Positions 52,495 to 61,322 of a DNA stretch of 64,000 bases are shown here, piece after piece (position 1 is the first letter of the stretch; each line of letters starts with the position of its first letter). Source of the DNA: Hyphomonadaceae bacterium. Lineage in GTDB: Bacteria > Pseudomonadota > Alphaproteobacteria > Rhizobiales > Hyphomicrobiaceae. Under the pieces are notes generated by a model. The model saw only the letters and a program-made list of their open reading frames with translations, searched no databases and was not told the origin of the DNA. The stretch is from positions 1 to 64,000 of the forward strand of contig JAIEQJ010000046.1 in the NCBI GenBank assembly GCA_019747815.1. Reading direction: 5' to 3'. A program made the translations under genes and the position numbers.

Positions 52495-54108
52495 TCAACT
52501 CCGCTTCTTGCGCGCTCTGAGATCGATGATGCCGGGGCGGCGGCGGGGGTCCTCGCCGGGCGCAAAGATCTGGGTCTTCTGCACCTTTTGCGTGCCCGTC
52601 GTCGGCAGCCTGTCGAGAAACAGCACCCAGCCCGGCGCCTTGAAGTAGGCGAGGCGCGCATGGCACTGCTCGAACAGGGCGTCGGCCAGCGCCGCGTCCG
52701 GCGTGACGCCCGGCATGGGCACGATGCAGGCCAGCACCTCCTCCTCGCGCAGCTCGTCGGGCGCCGCCACCACGGCGACCTGCGCCACCCCGTCGTGCGA
52801 CTGCAGCACCGCTTCGACCTCGGCGGCGGCGATGTTCTCCCCTGCACGGCGGATGATGTGCTTCTTGCGGTCGACGAAGAACAGCATGCCCGAGGCGTCC
52901 TGGCGCACGATGTCGCCGGTGTGGAACCACCCCTGCCGCCAGGCCTCCTCGGTCGCCCTCTCGTTCTTGAGGTAGCCCGAGAAGAAGCCGTGACGCGGTC
53001 TCTCGGCCGAGTGGCGCACGATGAGCTCGCCGTCGCTGCCGGCGGGCACATCCTGGTCGTGATCGTCCACCACGCGCGCCTCCAGGCCGGGGAACGGCCG
53101 CCCGAAGGCGCGCGTGCTGGTCATGCGCGGCTCGCGGCTGTCGGCGGTGATGCGGCCCGTCTCGGTCATGCCCCAGACCTCGATCATGGGAAAGCCGAAG
53201 CGCTCCTCGAACACGGCATGCAGTTGCGGCTCGATGCCGGCGCCGACGCCGAAGCGCACCTTGTGGTCGCGGTCGGCGGGGCCCGGCGGCTGGTTCAGCA
53301 GCATGGGCGCGACAACGCCCAGATAGTGGATGATGGTGGCACCGTAGGTCGACACCTCGTGCCACCAGCGCGCCGGCGAGAAGCGCTCGGGCAGGATCAG
53401 CGTGTTGGCGGTCTCTATCGCCGCCGTCGACATGATGTTGAGGTGGTTGATGTGGAACAGCGGCAGCGGATTGTAGAACCGCTCCTCGCTGCGCCGGATA
53501 TCGACCAACCCGCCGCAGGTGCGATAGGTCTCGCCGGCATTGAGCGTATAGAAATTCGACAGCAGGCAGCCCTTGGGCCGGCCGGTGGTGCCGGAGGTGT
53601 AGAGCAGGGAGCATTCCGTTGCGAGGTCCGGCGGGCCGCAGCGGGGCGCGCTGCTGGATGGCGGCGGCAGCTTGGCCGGCATCGCATGCGCATTGACGAC
53701 CGGCAGCGGCTTGCTGCGCTCGGCCGCCGCGCCCGTGACGTCGGCCATGCGATGCGGCAGCACCACGGCCAGCTCGGCCTCGCTGTGGGCGAGCAGGTAG
53801 GCGATCTCGTCGTGCCGGTAGTCGGGATTGATGGGCACGATGGCTACGCCGAGCGCGTTCAGGGCCAGATAGTGGAAGAAGAACTCGGGGCGGTTCTCGA
53901 AGAGGATGGCGATGCGATGGCCATGGCCGTAGCCCGCCGCGGCGTAGAGGTCGCGCAGGCGCTCGACCTCGGCGAGCGTGGCTGCATAGCTGTAGTCGAC
54001 GCCGCCTGGATGCCAGTCGCGATCGGCCCGCGCCGGCACGATGAGAAACGGATGGGCGGCCGCAACCTTCGCGGTGGCTGTGAACATTTCGAACACGGTG
54101 CCGGTCAT
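52495..54108 (-). CDS. AMP-binding acyl-CoA ligase
   Basis: 537 residues of the ANL superfamily. P-loop-like motif SLLYTSGTTGRPKGCLLSN, the A5 motif MIEVWGMTETGRI, the hinge FFVDRKKHIIRRAGENIAA, and the C-terminal Lys near GTQKVQKTQIFAPG. The pattern is closest to carnitine/crotonobetaine-CoA ligase-like (CaiC) and fatty-acyl ligases. ATG 54108 with GGGGAGAG upstream; an earlier frame to 54363 is open but unconserved. The carboxylic acid is unknown; no CoA-transferase partner is nearby. Confidence 0.9.
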   Translation of the reverse strand: MTGTVFEMFTATAKVAAAHPFLIVPARADRDWHPGGVDYSYAATLAEVERLRDLYAAAGYGHGHRIAILFENRPEFFFHYLALNALGVAIVPINPDYRHDEIAYLLAHSEAELAVVLPHRMADVTGAAAERSKPLPVVNAHAMPAKLPPPSSSAPRCGPPDLATECSLLYTSGTTGRPKGCLLSNFYTLNAGETYRTCGGLVDIRRSEERFYNPLPLFHINHLNIMSTAAIETANTLILPERFSPARWWHEVSTYGATIIHYLGVVAPMLLNQPPGPADRDHKVRFGVGAGIEPQLHAVFEERFGFPMIEVWGMTETGRITADSREPRMTSTRAFGRPFPGLEARVVDDHDQDVPAGSDGELIVRHSAERPRHGFFSGYLKNERATEEAWRQGWFHTGDIVRQDASGMLFFVDRKKHIIRRAGENIAAAEVEAVLQSHDGVAQVAVVAAPDELREEEVLACIVPMPGVTPDAALADALFEQCHARLAYFKAPGWVLFLDRLPTTGTQKVQKTQIFAPGEDPRRRPGIIDLRARKKRS

Positions 54109-54352
54109 GGGCGCTCTCCCCTGCGTGGCGCCCTTGCGTCGCGCACGCCGAGCTTTGTCATACCGGGGCTTGTCCCGAGGATGCAACTCGGGCCTGTTCA
54201 CAAAGGCGGTGCCGTTGGAAATGGCCTTGCGTCCGTTCCGTGGCGTGACCGTTGATGCGGAGTACGAAGGCGAAGAAACACCCATACGAAGGCGCAGACG
54301 TTCGCCGCATCCTCGAAATGCTGTACCGATCAATCCGCATGGACAGGCTGGA

Positions 54353-55142
54353 GACCGGCTCATAGTCGACGAATGCCTTGAGCTTGGTCCAGAACGTATT
54401 GTCGACCGGGTACATCATGTTGATGCGCTTGCCGCTGCCGTTGGGAAGCTGCATCGGCTGCACGTCCTTCTCCATCGCCCACAGCGGATAGACGCGCGTC
54501 TGTTCCGCAAGCGCGACAGCCGGTTTCGGGTTGGGCCCGTTCTCGCCCTTCGCCATGATCGTGCGGAAGAACAGGAGGACATTGTAGGTCTTCGACTTGA
54601 ACGCGAAATAGCCCTGCGGGACCTCGCCCGCATGGTCCGGCGGCAAGAGGAGATAGAGCCCGCCACGTGCGCGGTCCGGCCCGATGAGGCCGACATCGGT
54701 GATCGTCCGCTGGAAGAAATCGGTGAACATGCCGATGACGTCGGGCGGCGCGGCGACGACGAGCGGGCCGGTCTCCTTGAGGTCGAAATGGCTCATCGAG
54801 TAGATGACGTCGGCGTTGGGCGTCGGCACCCAGGCGCGCGTCCATGCGGTCCTTCCAGATCGGCAGGATGTTCTAGCCTTTGCCGAATGTCGCCTCCGAG
54901 CCATCGCGCATGCCGATCACATTCAGCGCGGGCAGCATCGTCATGTAGGCGTGGATGGCGCGCTGGTAGAACAACTCGTCGCGCAGCGCCTCCGCTTCCT
55001 TCTGCGGCAGCCAGTTTCCGTTGTTGAGCTGCCTCACCAGAGGAGGTGCGGCCTGATCCTGGGCAAGGACCTGTGCCCTCGTAACGCCCGCAGAAACAAG
55101 AAGGCCGGCGAGCATGGCTTGGTGCAGACGGATTTGCATCAT
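54353..55142 (-). pseudogene. Broken DUF1254 family gene
   Basis: Signal peptide-bearing start at 55142 (IRLHQAMLAGLLVSAGVTRA) runs to a TAG at 54873–54875 where family members have Tyr before NILPIWKDRMDAR. Beyond, the correct sequence (WVPTPNADVIYSMSHFDLKE) continues in another frame because of an indel near 54833. The DUF1254 body follows intact to FVDYEPV at ~54353, then homology stops, so the C-terminal domain is missing. Three independent lesions show this is decayed. Confidence 0.85.
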
Positions 55143-55511
55143 CTGGGGCACACGCGCACAGTCGAGCCTCACGCAAGGCCCAGATTGCGTGCCCGCGAAG
55201 GGGGATGGAATCAGGGAAGGTCCTGAACCTCGCAGTTGGAAGACCCATCACCGCCGACGGGCGTGTGGCGGCGTGCCAACCGGAAGATTGCGGCACGACC
55301 CCGAACACCTCATTGGCCCAGGGATTCCGGCAGATGCCGAGGGTGCTTGAGACTTGACAGCAGCGCCGACCGAACGAGCTCCCGATAGGGTCCGACGCAC
55401 TCTGGTCGCACGAGACCGTCGTGCCGCAGCATTGTTGCGTCCTGGGGGCTATTTCCCGCCTGTGCCCATCTCAATAATATATAACGAAATCAATATATTA
55501 TATGTCTGTCT
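55143..55511. other. Gene-poor stretch with AT-rich palindrome beside tRNA-Glu
   Basis: 369 bp between the DUF1254 pseudogene and the tRNA. No gene is visible. ATAATATAT at 55474–55482 is inverted exactly at 55493–55501, in a strikingly AT-rich patch unlike the rest of the window. It lies directly downstream of the minus-strand tRNA and may be a terminator-like or integration-site remnant. Confidence 0.5.
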
Positions 55512-55586
55512 TGGCGCCCCGTAGCGGAATCGAACCGCTGTTTTCAACGTGAGAGGCTGACGTCCTGACCGCTAGACGAACGGGGC
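55512..55586 (-). tRNA. tRNA-Glu (anticodon CTC)
   Basis: Minus-strand cloverleaf: acceptor GCCCCGT pairs with ACGGGGC; anticodon stem TCAGC/GTTGA closes a CTCTCAC loop with anticodon CTC at 55553–55551; T-loop GGTTCGATTCC. The 3' CCA is encoded (55512–55514). The loop and stem sequences match bacterial tRNA-Glu. Confidence 0.95.
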
Positions 55587-55659
55587 ATGACCGGCGCGCC
55601 TTGTCTATAAGTGAGCCCGGCTTCCCAATCAAGGCCGGTGCGGAAATTCGTGAGCAACC

Positions 55660-56676
55660 ATGAACGAGCCCAGGGCAACGGACGATGAGGTGCAGAGGCT
55701 GACCGCGGCAGCGGCCGAGGCGGGCGAGCGCCTCGACCGGTTCCTGGTGCGCCATCTCGGCGAGTTCAGCCGGGCGCGCCTGCAGGCCCTGATCCGCGCC
55801 GGTCGGGTGCAGCGCGATGGCCAGGTGGAGCGGGACCTGGGGCGCCGGGTCAAGGCCGGCGAGCGCTATGTCGTCACCGTGCCGCCGCCCGAGCCGGCCG
55901 TGCCGAGCCCGCAGGATATCCCGCTCACGATCGTGTACGAGGATGCCCATCTCATCGTCGTCGACAAGCCCAAGGGCCTGACCGTGCATCCCGCGCCGGG
56001 ACATGCATCCGGCACGCTCGTCAATGCCCTGATCGCCCACTGCGGCGCGTCGCTCTCCGGCATCGGCGGCGTCAAGCGGCCCGGCATCGTGCATCGTCTC
56101 GACAAGGACACCACCGGTCTCATCGTGGTGGCCAAGACGGATCGCGCACACCGGGGCCTCGCCGAACAGTTCGCCGCCCACGGTCGCGACGGCCGGCTGG
56201 CGCGCGGCTATCGCGGGATTAGCTGGGGCGTGCCGGACCGCTCGCGCGGGGTGATCGATGCCGCGCTCGCCCGCAGCACGTCCAACCGCACCAAGATTGC
56301 GGTCGTGGCGGAGGCGCGCGGCCGGCGCGCGGTCACCCGCTATGAGGTGCTCGAGACCTTTAAGGCGGGCGGCGGCAAGCCGGTCGCCAGCCTGCTCAGG
56401 CTCGTGCTCGAGACGGGCCGCACGCATCAGGTGCGTGTGCATCTCGGCCACATCGGCCATCCCCTGCTGGGCGACAGGACGTACGGCACGGGCTTCAAGG
56501 CGAGCGCACGCCGGCTGGGGGCGCCGGCGCAGGCCGCGCTGGATGGGCTCGGCCGTCAGGCCCTGCATGCGGCGGAGCTGGCCTTCGTCCATCCCGTCAC
56601 GGGCAAGCGCCTGGCCTTCAGCTCGCCCCTGCCGCCGGACATGGCCGCGCTTATTGTCGCACTGGAAGCCGGCTGA
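55660..56676 (+). CDS. RluD/RluA-family 23S rRNA pseudouridine synthase
   Basis: 338 residues. An N-terminal S4 domain (RLDRFLVRHLGEFSRARLQA) is followed by the catalytic domain: IVYEDAHLIVVDKPKGLTVH, GIVHRLDKDTTGLIVVAK with the catalytic Asp, and LETGRTHQVRVHLGHIGHPL. These are RluD-type features; RluC-type specificity cannot be fully excluded. Isomerises uridines in helix 69 of 23S rRNA, by homology. It is followed by a small membrane protein and rpoH on the same strand. Confidence 0.92.
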   Translation: MNEPRATDDEVQRLTAAAAEAGERLDRFLVRHLGEFSRARLQALIRAGRVQRDGQVERDLGRRVKAGERYVVTVPPPEPAVPSPQDIPLTIVYEDAHLIVVDKPKGLTVHPAPGHASGTLVNALIAHCGASLSGIGGVKRPGIVHRLDKDTTGLIVVAKTDRAHRGLAEQFAAHGRDGRLARGYRGISWGVPDRSRGVIDAALARSTSNRTKIAVVAEARGRRAVTRYEVLETFKAGGGKPVASLLRLVLETGRTHQVRVHLGHIGHPLLGDRTYGTGFKASARRLGAPAQAALDGLGRQALHAAELAFVHPVTGKRLAFSSPLPPDMAALIVALEAG

Positions 56677-56799
56677 TCGGCAATTTTGCTCCGGCCGCAA
56701 CCCTTGCTTTACGCAGGGCCTGCACAATCCCGCCCGGGCTGCGCTGTGGCTGCAAGAGGGGTCGTGCAACACGGGGCCGCCCGGTCCGGGAGCTGCCGC

Positions 56800-57099
56800 A
56801 TGGGGATGCGCTTCGTGATCTTCGGCCTGGTCCTTGCCGGCATTCTGGCGAGCGCATTCGTCAGTCTGCGGTCGGCTGAAACGGGCGTGCTGGCCGTGTT
56901 CTTCTGGCTGGCGGTCATCCTCGTCGCGTGCGCGGTGGCGCTGTGGCCCTTCGCCGGCCGCGACCAGCGCGCGGAGCTGAAGCTGGAGCGCCCGTCGTGG
57001 GCCGACCGCATCGAGTTCAGGGAGCCGCCCGCCGTGCCGCGCAGCGCCGTCTCGGGGCGCACCTCGCCGCTGGATTCGCGCACCTCGCGCAGCGGCTGA
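56800..57099 (+). CDS. Small two-segment membrane protein (99 aa)
   Basis: MGMRFVIFGLVLAGILASAF and VLAVFFWLAVILVACAVALW are two clear membrane segments, followed by a polar tail (RDQRAELKLERPSWADRIEF…). ATG 56806 is an alternative start. No family recognised. Located between the pseudouridine synthase gene and rpoH; 57100–57356 carries the rpoH promoter region. Confidence 0.6.
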   Translation: MGMRFVIFGLVLAGILASAFVSLRSAETGVLAVFFWLAVILVACAVALWPFAGRDQRAELKLERPSWADRIEFREPPAVPRSAVSGRTSPLDSRTSRSG

Positions 57100-57272
57100 C
57101 GACGCCAACAGATTAACATTTCTTCACACAGCCATAATCGTGTGCGGAACCTGCGCCGGGCGCGCGTGGTTGTCGGCGGTATTACACTTGTGTGAACCGC
57201 TGTTACCCCCGGCACACGGTAACGTGCATGGATCGCGCCGTTGAGTCGCCCAGTTTTCGCGCCACGGTTTGC

Positions 57273-57278
57273 TATACT
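57273..57278 (+). promoter_or_regulatory. Possible -10 element upstream of rpoH
   Basis: TATACT is the best -10-like hexamer in the 257-bp gap ahead of rpoH. A matching -35 at 16–18 bp is weak (CCAGTT region), so this is tentative. The nearby TTACAC-TT-GTGTGAA at about 57183–57197 is a near-palindrome that could be regulatory. Confidence 0.3.
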
Positions 57279-57356
57279 GCAGATGCGATCCATGGGGGAT
57301 CGCTTGGAGCACCTGGCGCGAACGTCGCAACGAAAAGCGCCGGTTGAGATGAAGAG

Positions 57357-58256
57357 ATGGCAACGAAACTGCCCACGATCGCCAACGACTCCGGTGGGCT
57401 TGCACGGTACTTGGAAGAAATTCGCAAGTTCCCGATGCTGGAGCCCGAGGAAGAATTCATGCTGGCCAAGCGCTGGCAGGAGCATAACGACACGGATGCC
57501 GCGCACCGTCTCGTCACGTCGCACCTGCGCCTCGTCACGCGCATCGCCATGGGCTATCGCGGCTACGGCCTGCCGATCGGCGAGGTGATCTCGGAGGGCA
57601 ACGTCGGCCTGATGCAGGCCGTCAAGCGCTTCGAGCCCGACAAGGGCTTCCGGCTCGCCACCTACGCCATGTGGTGGATCCGGGCCTCGATCCAGGAATA
57701 CATCCTGCGCTCGTGGAGCCTGGTGAAGATGGGCACCACCGCCGCTCAGAAGAAGCTGTTCTTCAACCTGCGCCGCATGAAGGGGCAGATCAAGGCGCTG
57801 GAGGAGGGCGATTTGAGGCCCGACCAGGTCAAGCAGATCGCCACCAAGCTCGGCGTGCCCGAGGACGACGTGATCAGCATGAACCGCCGGCTCGGCGGCG
57901 ACGCTTCGCTGAACGCGCCGGTGCGCGCCGACATGGAAGGCGGCGGCGAGTGGCAGGATTGGCTGGTGGACGACACGCCCGACCAGGAGGAGCGTCTGGT
58001 CGAGAGCGAGGAGCTGGACCACCGCCGGGCCTATCTGGCGAAAGCCCTGTCCACCCTGAACGACCGCGAGAAGCGCATCTTCGAGGCGCGCCGTCTTGCC
58101 GAGGAGCCGGCCACGCTGGAAGACCTCTCCGAGGAGTTCGGCGTGTCGCGCGAGCGCATCCGCCAGATCGAGGTGCGCGCCTTCGAGAAGGTGCAGGCGG
58201 CCGTGCAGAAGGCCGCCCGCAGGGACGAGGTCGGCGCGGCCGCGATGGCGCACTGA
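57357..58256 (+). CDS. rpoH: RNA polymerase heat-shock sigma factor (sigma-32)
   Basis: 299 residues. Region 2 is LARYLEEIRKFPMLEPEEEF and RLVTSHLRLVTRIAMGYRGY, with the DNA-melting motif RLATYAMWWIRASIQEYILR. The RpoH box QKKLFFNLRRMK near 130 distinguishes it from RpoD. Region 4 ends with EEFGVSRERIRQIEVRAFEK. Alphaproteobacteria often have two RpoH copies; only one is in view. Confidence 0.95.
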   Translation: MATKLPTIANDSGGLARYLEEIRKFPMLEPEEEFMLAKRWQEHNDTDAAHRLVTSHLRLVTRIAMGYRGYGLPIGEVISEGNVGLMQAVKRFEPDKGFRLATYAMWWIRASIQEYILRSWSLVKMGTTAAQKKLFFNLRRMKGQIKALEEGDLRPDQVKQIATKLGVPEDDVISMNRRLGGDASLNAPVRADMEGGGEWQDWLVDDTPDQEERLVESEELDHRRAYLAKALSTLNDREKRIFEARRLAEEPATLEDLSEEFGVSRERIRQIEVRAFEKVQAAVQKAARRDEVGAAAMAH

Positions 58257-58286
58257 CGCGCGAGGCCGGGCTTGACTTGAGATCAA

Positions 58287-58313
58287 GGGCGCACTCCGGT
58301 GCGCCCTTTTTTT
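58287..58313 (+). terminator. Rho-independent terminator of rpoH
   Basis: GGGCGCAC (58287–58294) and GTGCGCCC (58299–58306) form an eight-pair stem around TCCG, followed by seven T. It lies 31 bp after the rpoH stop and is the cleanest terminator in the window. Confidence 0.95.
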
Positions 58314-58472
58314 GCGGCCGCGTGGCGGCGTTTTTCCATCCCGGCGGCTCCTTTCTATCCGACGGCGAGCCTGTTGACGTTCGCCGCCGGCGGCAGGCCA
58401 GGGGTCCTGGTGCTCGGCCCCTCCAGACACGGAGGCCAACCGACCAGTTCGCCGCCCCTTGCCACGCTGGTC

Positions 58473-58661
58473 GCACGCGGCCGACATGACAGGTGCTGTC
58501 ATCCCGCAAGTCTGCGCAGCAGACTCTCCGGGACCCAGGGCCGCAGATGATCGCGCGCAATCTTCAATCCTGGGTACCGGCTCTTGTGCTGCGCACGCGG
58601 CCGGCATGACAGGGGGGTGTCATCCCGGAAGCCTGCGCAGCAGACTCTCCGGGACCCAGGG
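58473..58661. repeat. Tandem pair of the CCGGGACCCAGG dispersed repeat
   Basis: A 68-bp unit at 58473–58540 recurs at 58593–58661 with about four changes. Each runs from GCACGCGGCC through a GACATGACAGG–TGTCATCCCG dyad, CTGCGCAGCAGACTCTCCGG and GGACCCAGGG. Such units fill the gap between rpoH and the convergent EamA gene. Related units occur at 10359 and 50636. Confidence 0.82.
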
Positions 58662-58676
58662 GACGCGCACTGCGCG

Positions 58677-59645
58677 TCAGCGGCCTTGCGTGCGTTGCGC
58701 CAGCCAGATGCCGCCGATCACCAGCACCAGCGCGATGCCGTGAAATGCCTTGAACGGCTCGTTGAGCAGCCCGACCGCGAGGATGGCTGCAAACACCGGC
58801 ACCAGATTGACGAACACGCCCGCCCGTCCTGGTCCGATCAGGTCGACGCCGCGCACGTAGAAGAGCTGCGCCAGGCATGAGGGAAAGATCGCCACATAGA
58901 GCGTCACCAGCCATCCTTGCCACGTGGGGAGCGCAAGCCCCGTGGTCATGGCCTCCACGACCAGCAGCGGCACCGACGTGATCGCCGCGATCAAGGCCAG
59001 CAGCGTGAAGAAGGCCGTGCCCGGCATGCTCGGCCGGTCGCGCAAGGCAACCGTGTAGAAGGCATAGAGCACGCAGGCGAGCAGCATGGTGAGGTCGCCC
59101 TGGTTCAGCCCGATCTCCAGGATCGACAGCGGCATGCCGCGCGTGGCCACCACCACGACGCCGATGCTGGTGATCAGCACGCCGGCGATCTGCAACGGTG
59201 TCGTCCGGGTGCCGTACATCACATAGGCGCCCAGCAGCACGGCGACGGGAATGGCGCCCTGCAGGATGCCGATGTTGATGGCGCTCGTGTGGTAGCCGGC
59301 GACATAGAACAGGGCGTTGAAGCCGGTGAACCCCAGCAGGGCCATCACCGTGATCTTGCCGAGCTGCGGCCTCGCCTGCGGCCAGTGCGCCCGCACCTGC
59401 CGGCCGTAGAGCGGCCACAGCACGGCGAGCACCAGCACCCAACGCAGGAACACCAGCAGGTAGGGCGAGATGTGGCCGACGGCCAGGCGGCTGGCGAGCG
59501 CGTTGCCGCCCCAGAAGATGGCGGTCAGCGTTAGCAGCACGCTGGGCCACTGATAGAGCTGATCCACCAGCCGCCACGCGGCGCTCGGCAGGGAGGTCGG
59601 CTTGGTCACGCGCTGCTCTTGTCCCGTGCGAGGAATAACCGGCAT
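58677..59645 (-). CDS. EamA-family (DMT) transporter
   Basis: 322 residues from ATG 59645, with ten membrane segments in two EamA halves (LTAIFWGGNALASRLAVGHI; LTMLLACVLYAFYTVALRD). AGVFVNLVPVFAAILAVGLL and GIWLAQRTQGR end the protein. The start is uncertain: ATG 59645 lacks a ribosome site, and a GTG at 59606 (VTKPTSLP) with AAGAG upstream is also possible. This is one of four EamA proteins in the window. Substrate unknown. Confidence 0.88.
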   Translation of the reverse strand: MPVIPRTGQEQRVTKPTSLPSAAWRLVDQLYQWPSVLLTLTAIFWGGNALASRLAVGHISPYLLVFLRWVLVLAVLWPLYGRQVRAHWPQARPQLGKITVMALLGFTGFNALFYVAGYHTSAINIGILQGAIPVAVLLGAYVMYGTRTTPLQIAGVLITSIGVVVVATRGMPLSILEIGLNQGDLTMLLACVLYAFYTVALRDRPSMPGTAFFTLLALIAAITSVPLLVVEAMTTGLALPTWQGWLVTLYVAIFPSCLAQLFYVRGVDLIGPGRAGVFVNLVPVFAAILAVGLLNEPFKAFHGIALVLVIGGIWLAQRTQGR

Positions 59646-59842
59646 CCCGGAAGCCGAGCGACAGGCGAGGCGATCCGGCACCTGCCGCACGCGCGTCGCA
59701 CCGCCGATCCCGGCTCGCAGCGCTGGCACCGCTGGCGAAGCGCTGGGTTGAGGTGACGGATGGCATGCCGCCGGTGCGTCCTAGCCCGGCACGCGCACGA
59801 GGTCATCCTTGAAAAGAGCAGGGCAGGTCCTCAAACCCGCTG

Positions 59843-60838
59843 CTATTTCGCCTCCTGCGGCGTCACGCCCACGGCCTTGAACATGGCTGCGAAGCGCGCC
59901 AGCTCGCTGTCCAGGAACTTCACGTGCGCGGTTGGCGAGCGCATGTCCGCTGGAAACGCCGTCGTGCCGGTGGCGGCGAAGCGGTCGAGAATCACCCTGT
60001 CGGTCACCAGCTTGCCGATGGCGGCGTTGATCTTCTCCACCACCTCCTTCGGCACCCCCTTGGGCGCGTAGAGGCCGTTCCAGATCGTCACGTTGAAATT
60101 AGGCAATCCCGCTTCCCTCGCCGACGGCACGTCCTTGATGCTGTCCAGCCGCTCGGCGGAGGTCACCGCATAGGCCTTCACCGTTCCGCCCTGGATCTGC
60201 GGCACGGCCGTGGTGGCCTGATCGCACAGCACATCGATCTGCCCCGCGACGAGATCGTTCATGGCCGGGCCCGTGCCGCGATAGGGCACCATGGCGAGCT
60301 TCACGCCAAGGAGCTGCTGCAGCAGGGTGGCGCAGATGTAGGAGTTGGAGCCTATGCCGGCGAAGCCGACGGTGGCCTTGTCGCCCTTCTCCTTCAGCCA
60401 GGCGAACAGGTCCTTGGCCGTGGCCGTCTCCAGCGTCTTGCGGCTCAGCAGCACCATGGGTCCCGTGTTGACGAGGCCGAGCGGCTCGAAGGCGCCTTTG
60501 ACGTCGTAGCGCAGGTTGGCATAGAGCGCGGCCGAGGCCGGCAGCGCCCCGTGATGGGTGAGCAGCGTGTAGCCGTCGGGGGCGGCCCGGGCGGCCCGTT
60601 CGGCGCCCAGCGTGCCGCCGGCGCCGCCCACGTTCTCCACCACGATCTGCTGGCCGAGCGTGCGGCCGAGGTGGTCGGCCACCAGCCGGCCGATGGTGTC
60701 AGACGGTCCGCCGGCCGCGAATGGCACGATCAAGGTCATCGGCCGGTCGGGATAGGTCTGCGCCGCAAGCGGTGCGGGCGCGGCGGCGATCGACAGCACG
60801 GCCAGCAGCGCTGGCAGCATTAAGCCCGGCGTGTGCAT
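59843..60838 (-). CDS. Tripartite tricarboxylate transporter substrate-binding (Bug) protein
   Basis: 331 residues; signal peptide LLAVLSIAAAPAPLAAQ. Family motifs MTLIVPFAAGGPSDTIGRLV, QQIVVENVGGAGGTLGAERA and YTLLTHHGALPASAALYANL. The AGGAGG site precedes ATG 60838. Unrelated in detail to the Bug protein at 42550, so two different ligands are likely. No transporter membrane genes adjoin; a class II aldolase lies downstream across the palindromes on the other strand. Confidence 0.91.
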   Translation of the reverse strand: MHTPGLMLPALLAVLSIAAAPAPLAAQTYPDRPMTLIVPFAAGGPSDTIGRLVADHLGRTLGQQIVVENVGGAGGTLGAERAARAAPDGYTLLTHHGALPASAALYANLRYDVKGAFEPLGLVNTGPMVLLSRKTLETATAKDLFAWLKEKGDKATVGFAGIGSNSYICATLLQQLLGVKLAMVPYRGTGPAMNDLVAGQIDVLCDQATTAVPQIQGGTVKAYAVTSAERLDSIKDVPSAREAGLPNFNVTIWNGLYAPKGVPKEVVEKINAAIGKLVTDRVILDRFAATGTTAFPADMRSPTAHVKFLDSELARFAAMFKAVGVTPQEAK

Positions 60839-61086
60839 CGGTCCTCCTGCAGGCGTCTTCTTCTCTGGCAGGCGTAGACATGCAGCCGGCATCTTAGGGG
60901 CCTTTGCCGGCATGCACCACCGCATCCGGAAGGTTTGCATGCGCAGGGAGGCCGCCCGGCAACGCCATGGGTCTGCGCTAGAGTCGCAGTTGGATCACGC
61001 CCCAAGGACGGACTGGCGGATGCAGCGGGGAGAGGGCCTTGCACGAACGGCTTCCCGGTTGTGCTTCGCACGGGCGCGCGTGCCTG

Positions 61087-61163
61087 CTAGTGTGATGATC
61101 GAGAAATTCGCCCTTCCTCGCAGCACGCCTGCTGAGCGAATTTCTCGATCTGAATCACACTAG
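61087..61163. repeat. CTAG-bounded palindromic element A
   Basis: Arms CTAGTGTGAT…ATCGAGAAATTCGC (61087–61111) and GCGAATTTCTCGAT…ATCACACTAG (61136–61163) form a near-perfect long stem with a 24-base loop. The left end CTAG and right end CTAG are exact. It forms a pair with element B only 13 bp away. Confidence 0.85.
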
Positions 61164-61176
61164 AACCATGAACTTG

Positions 61177-61250
61177 CTAGTGTCCTTTCGATCGCGAAGT
61201 TCGTTCAGAGCCTGCTGCAAGATCGGCGAACTTCGCGATCGGGACACTAG
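61177..61250. repeat. CTAG-bounded palindromic element B
   Basis: Arms CTAGTGTCC + CGATCGCGAAGTTCG (61177–61203) and CGAACTTCGCGATCG + GGACACTAG (61227–61250), with only a three-base TTT bulge. The loop shares GCCTGCTG with element A. Together the two occupy the gap 60839–61322, upstream of the aldolase gene, in which no gene is visible. Confidence 0.85.
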
Positions 61251-61322
61251 GCTGGTGCCGACGCGCATTGCGCCCACTCTTGCGTCACCTCTTGCATTCA
61301 AGAGCCGCCGAGGAGAACGCCC

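Noticed and set aside
52588-54255. 555-codon + strand frame opposite the acyl-CoA ligase
   Set aside because: Antisense shadow of an ANL ligase with complete motifs.
55498-57108. Minus-strand frame spanning the tRNA and pseudouridine synthase
   Set aside because: Overlaps a certain tRNA and is antisense to a certain RluD-family gene.
58473-58661. Tandem repeats as a CRISPR array
   Set aside because: Only two units, 68 bp long, palindromic, with one spacer-like interval and no cas genes.
61087-61250. Paired palindromes as terminal repeats of an insertion sequence
   Set aside because: There is no transposase between them, and each is a self-contained hairpin rather than one end of an element.
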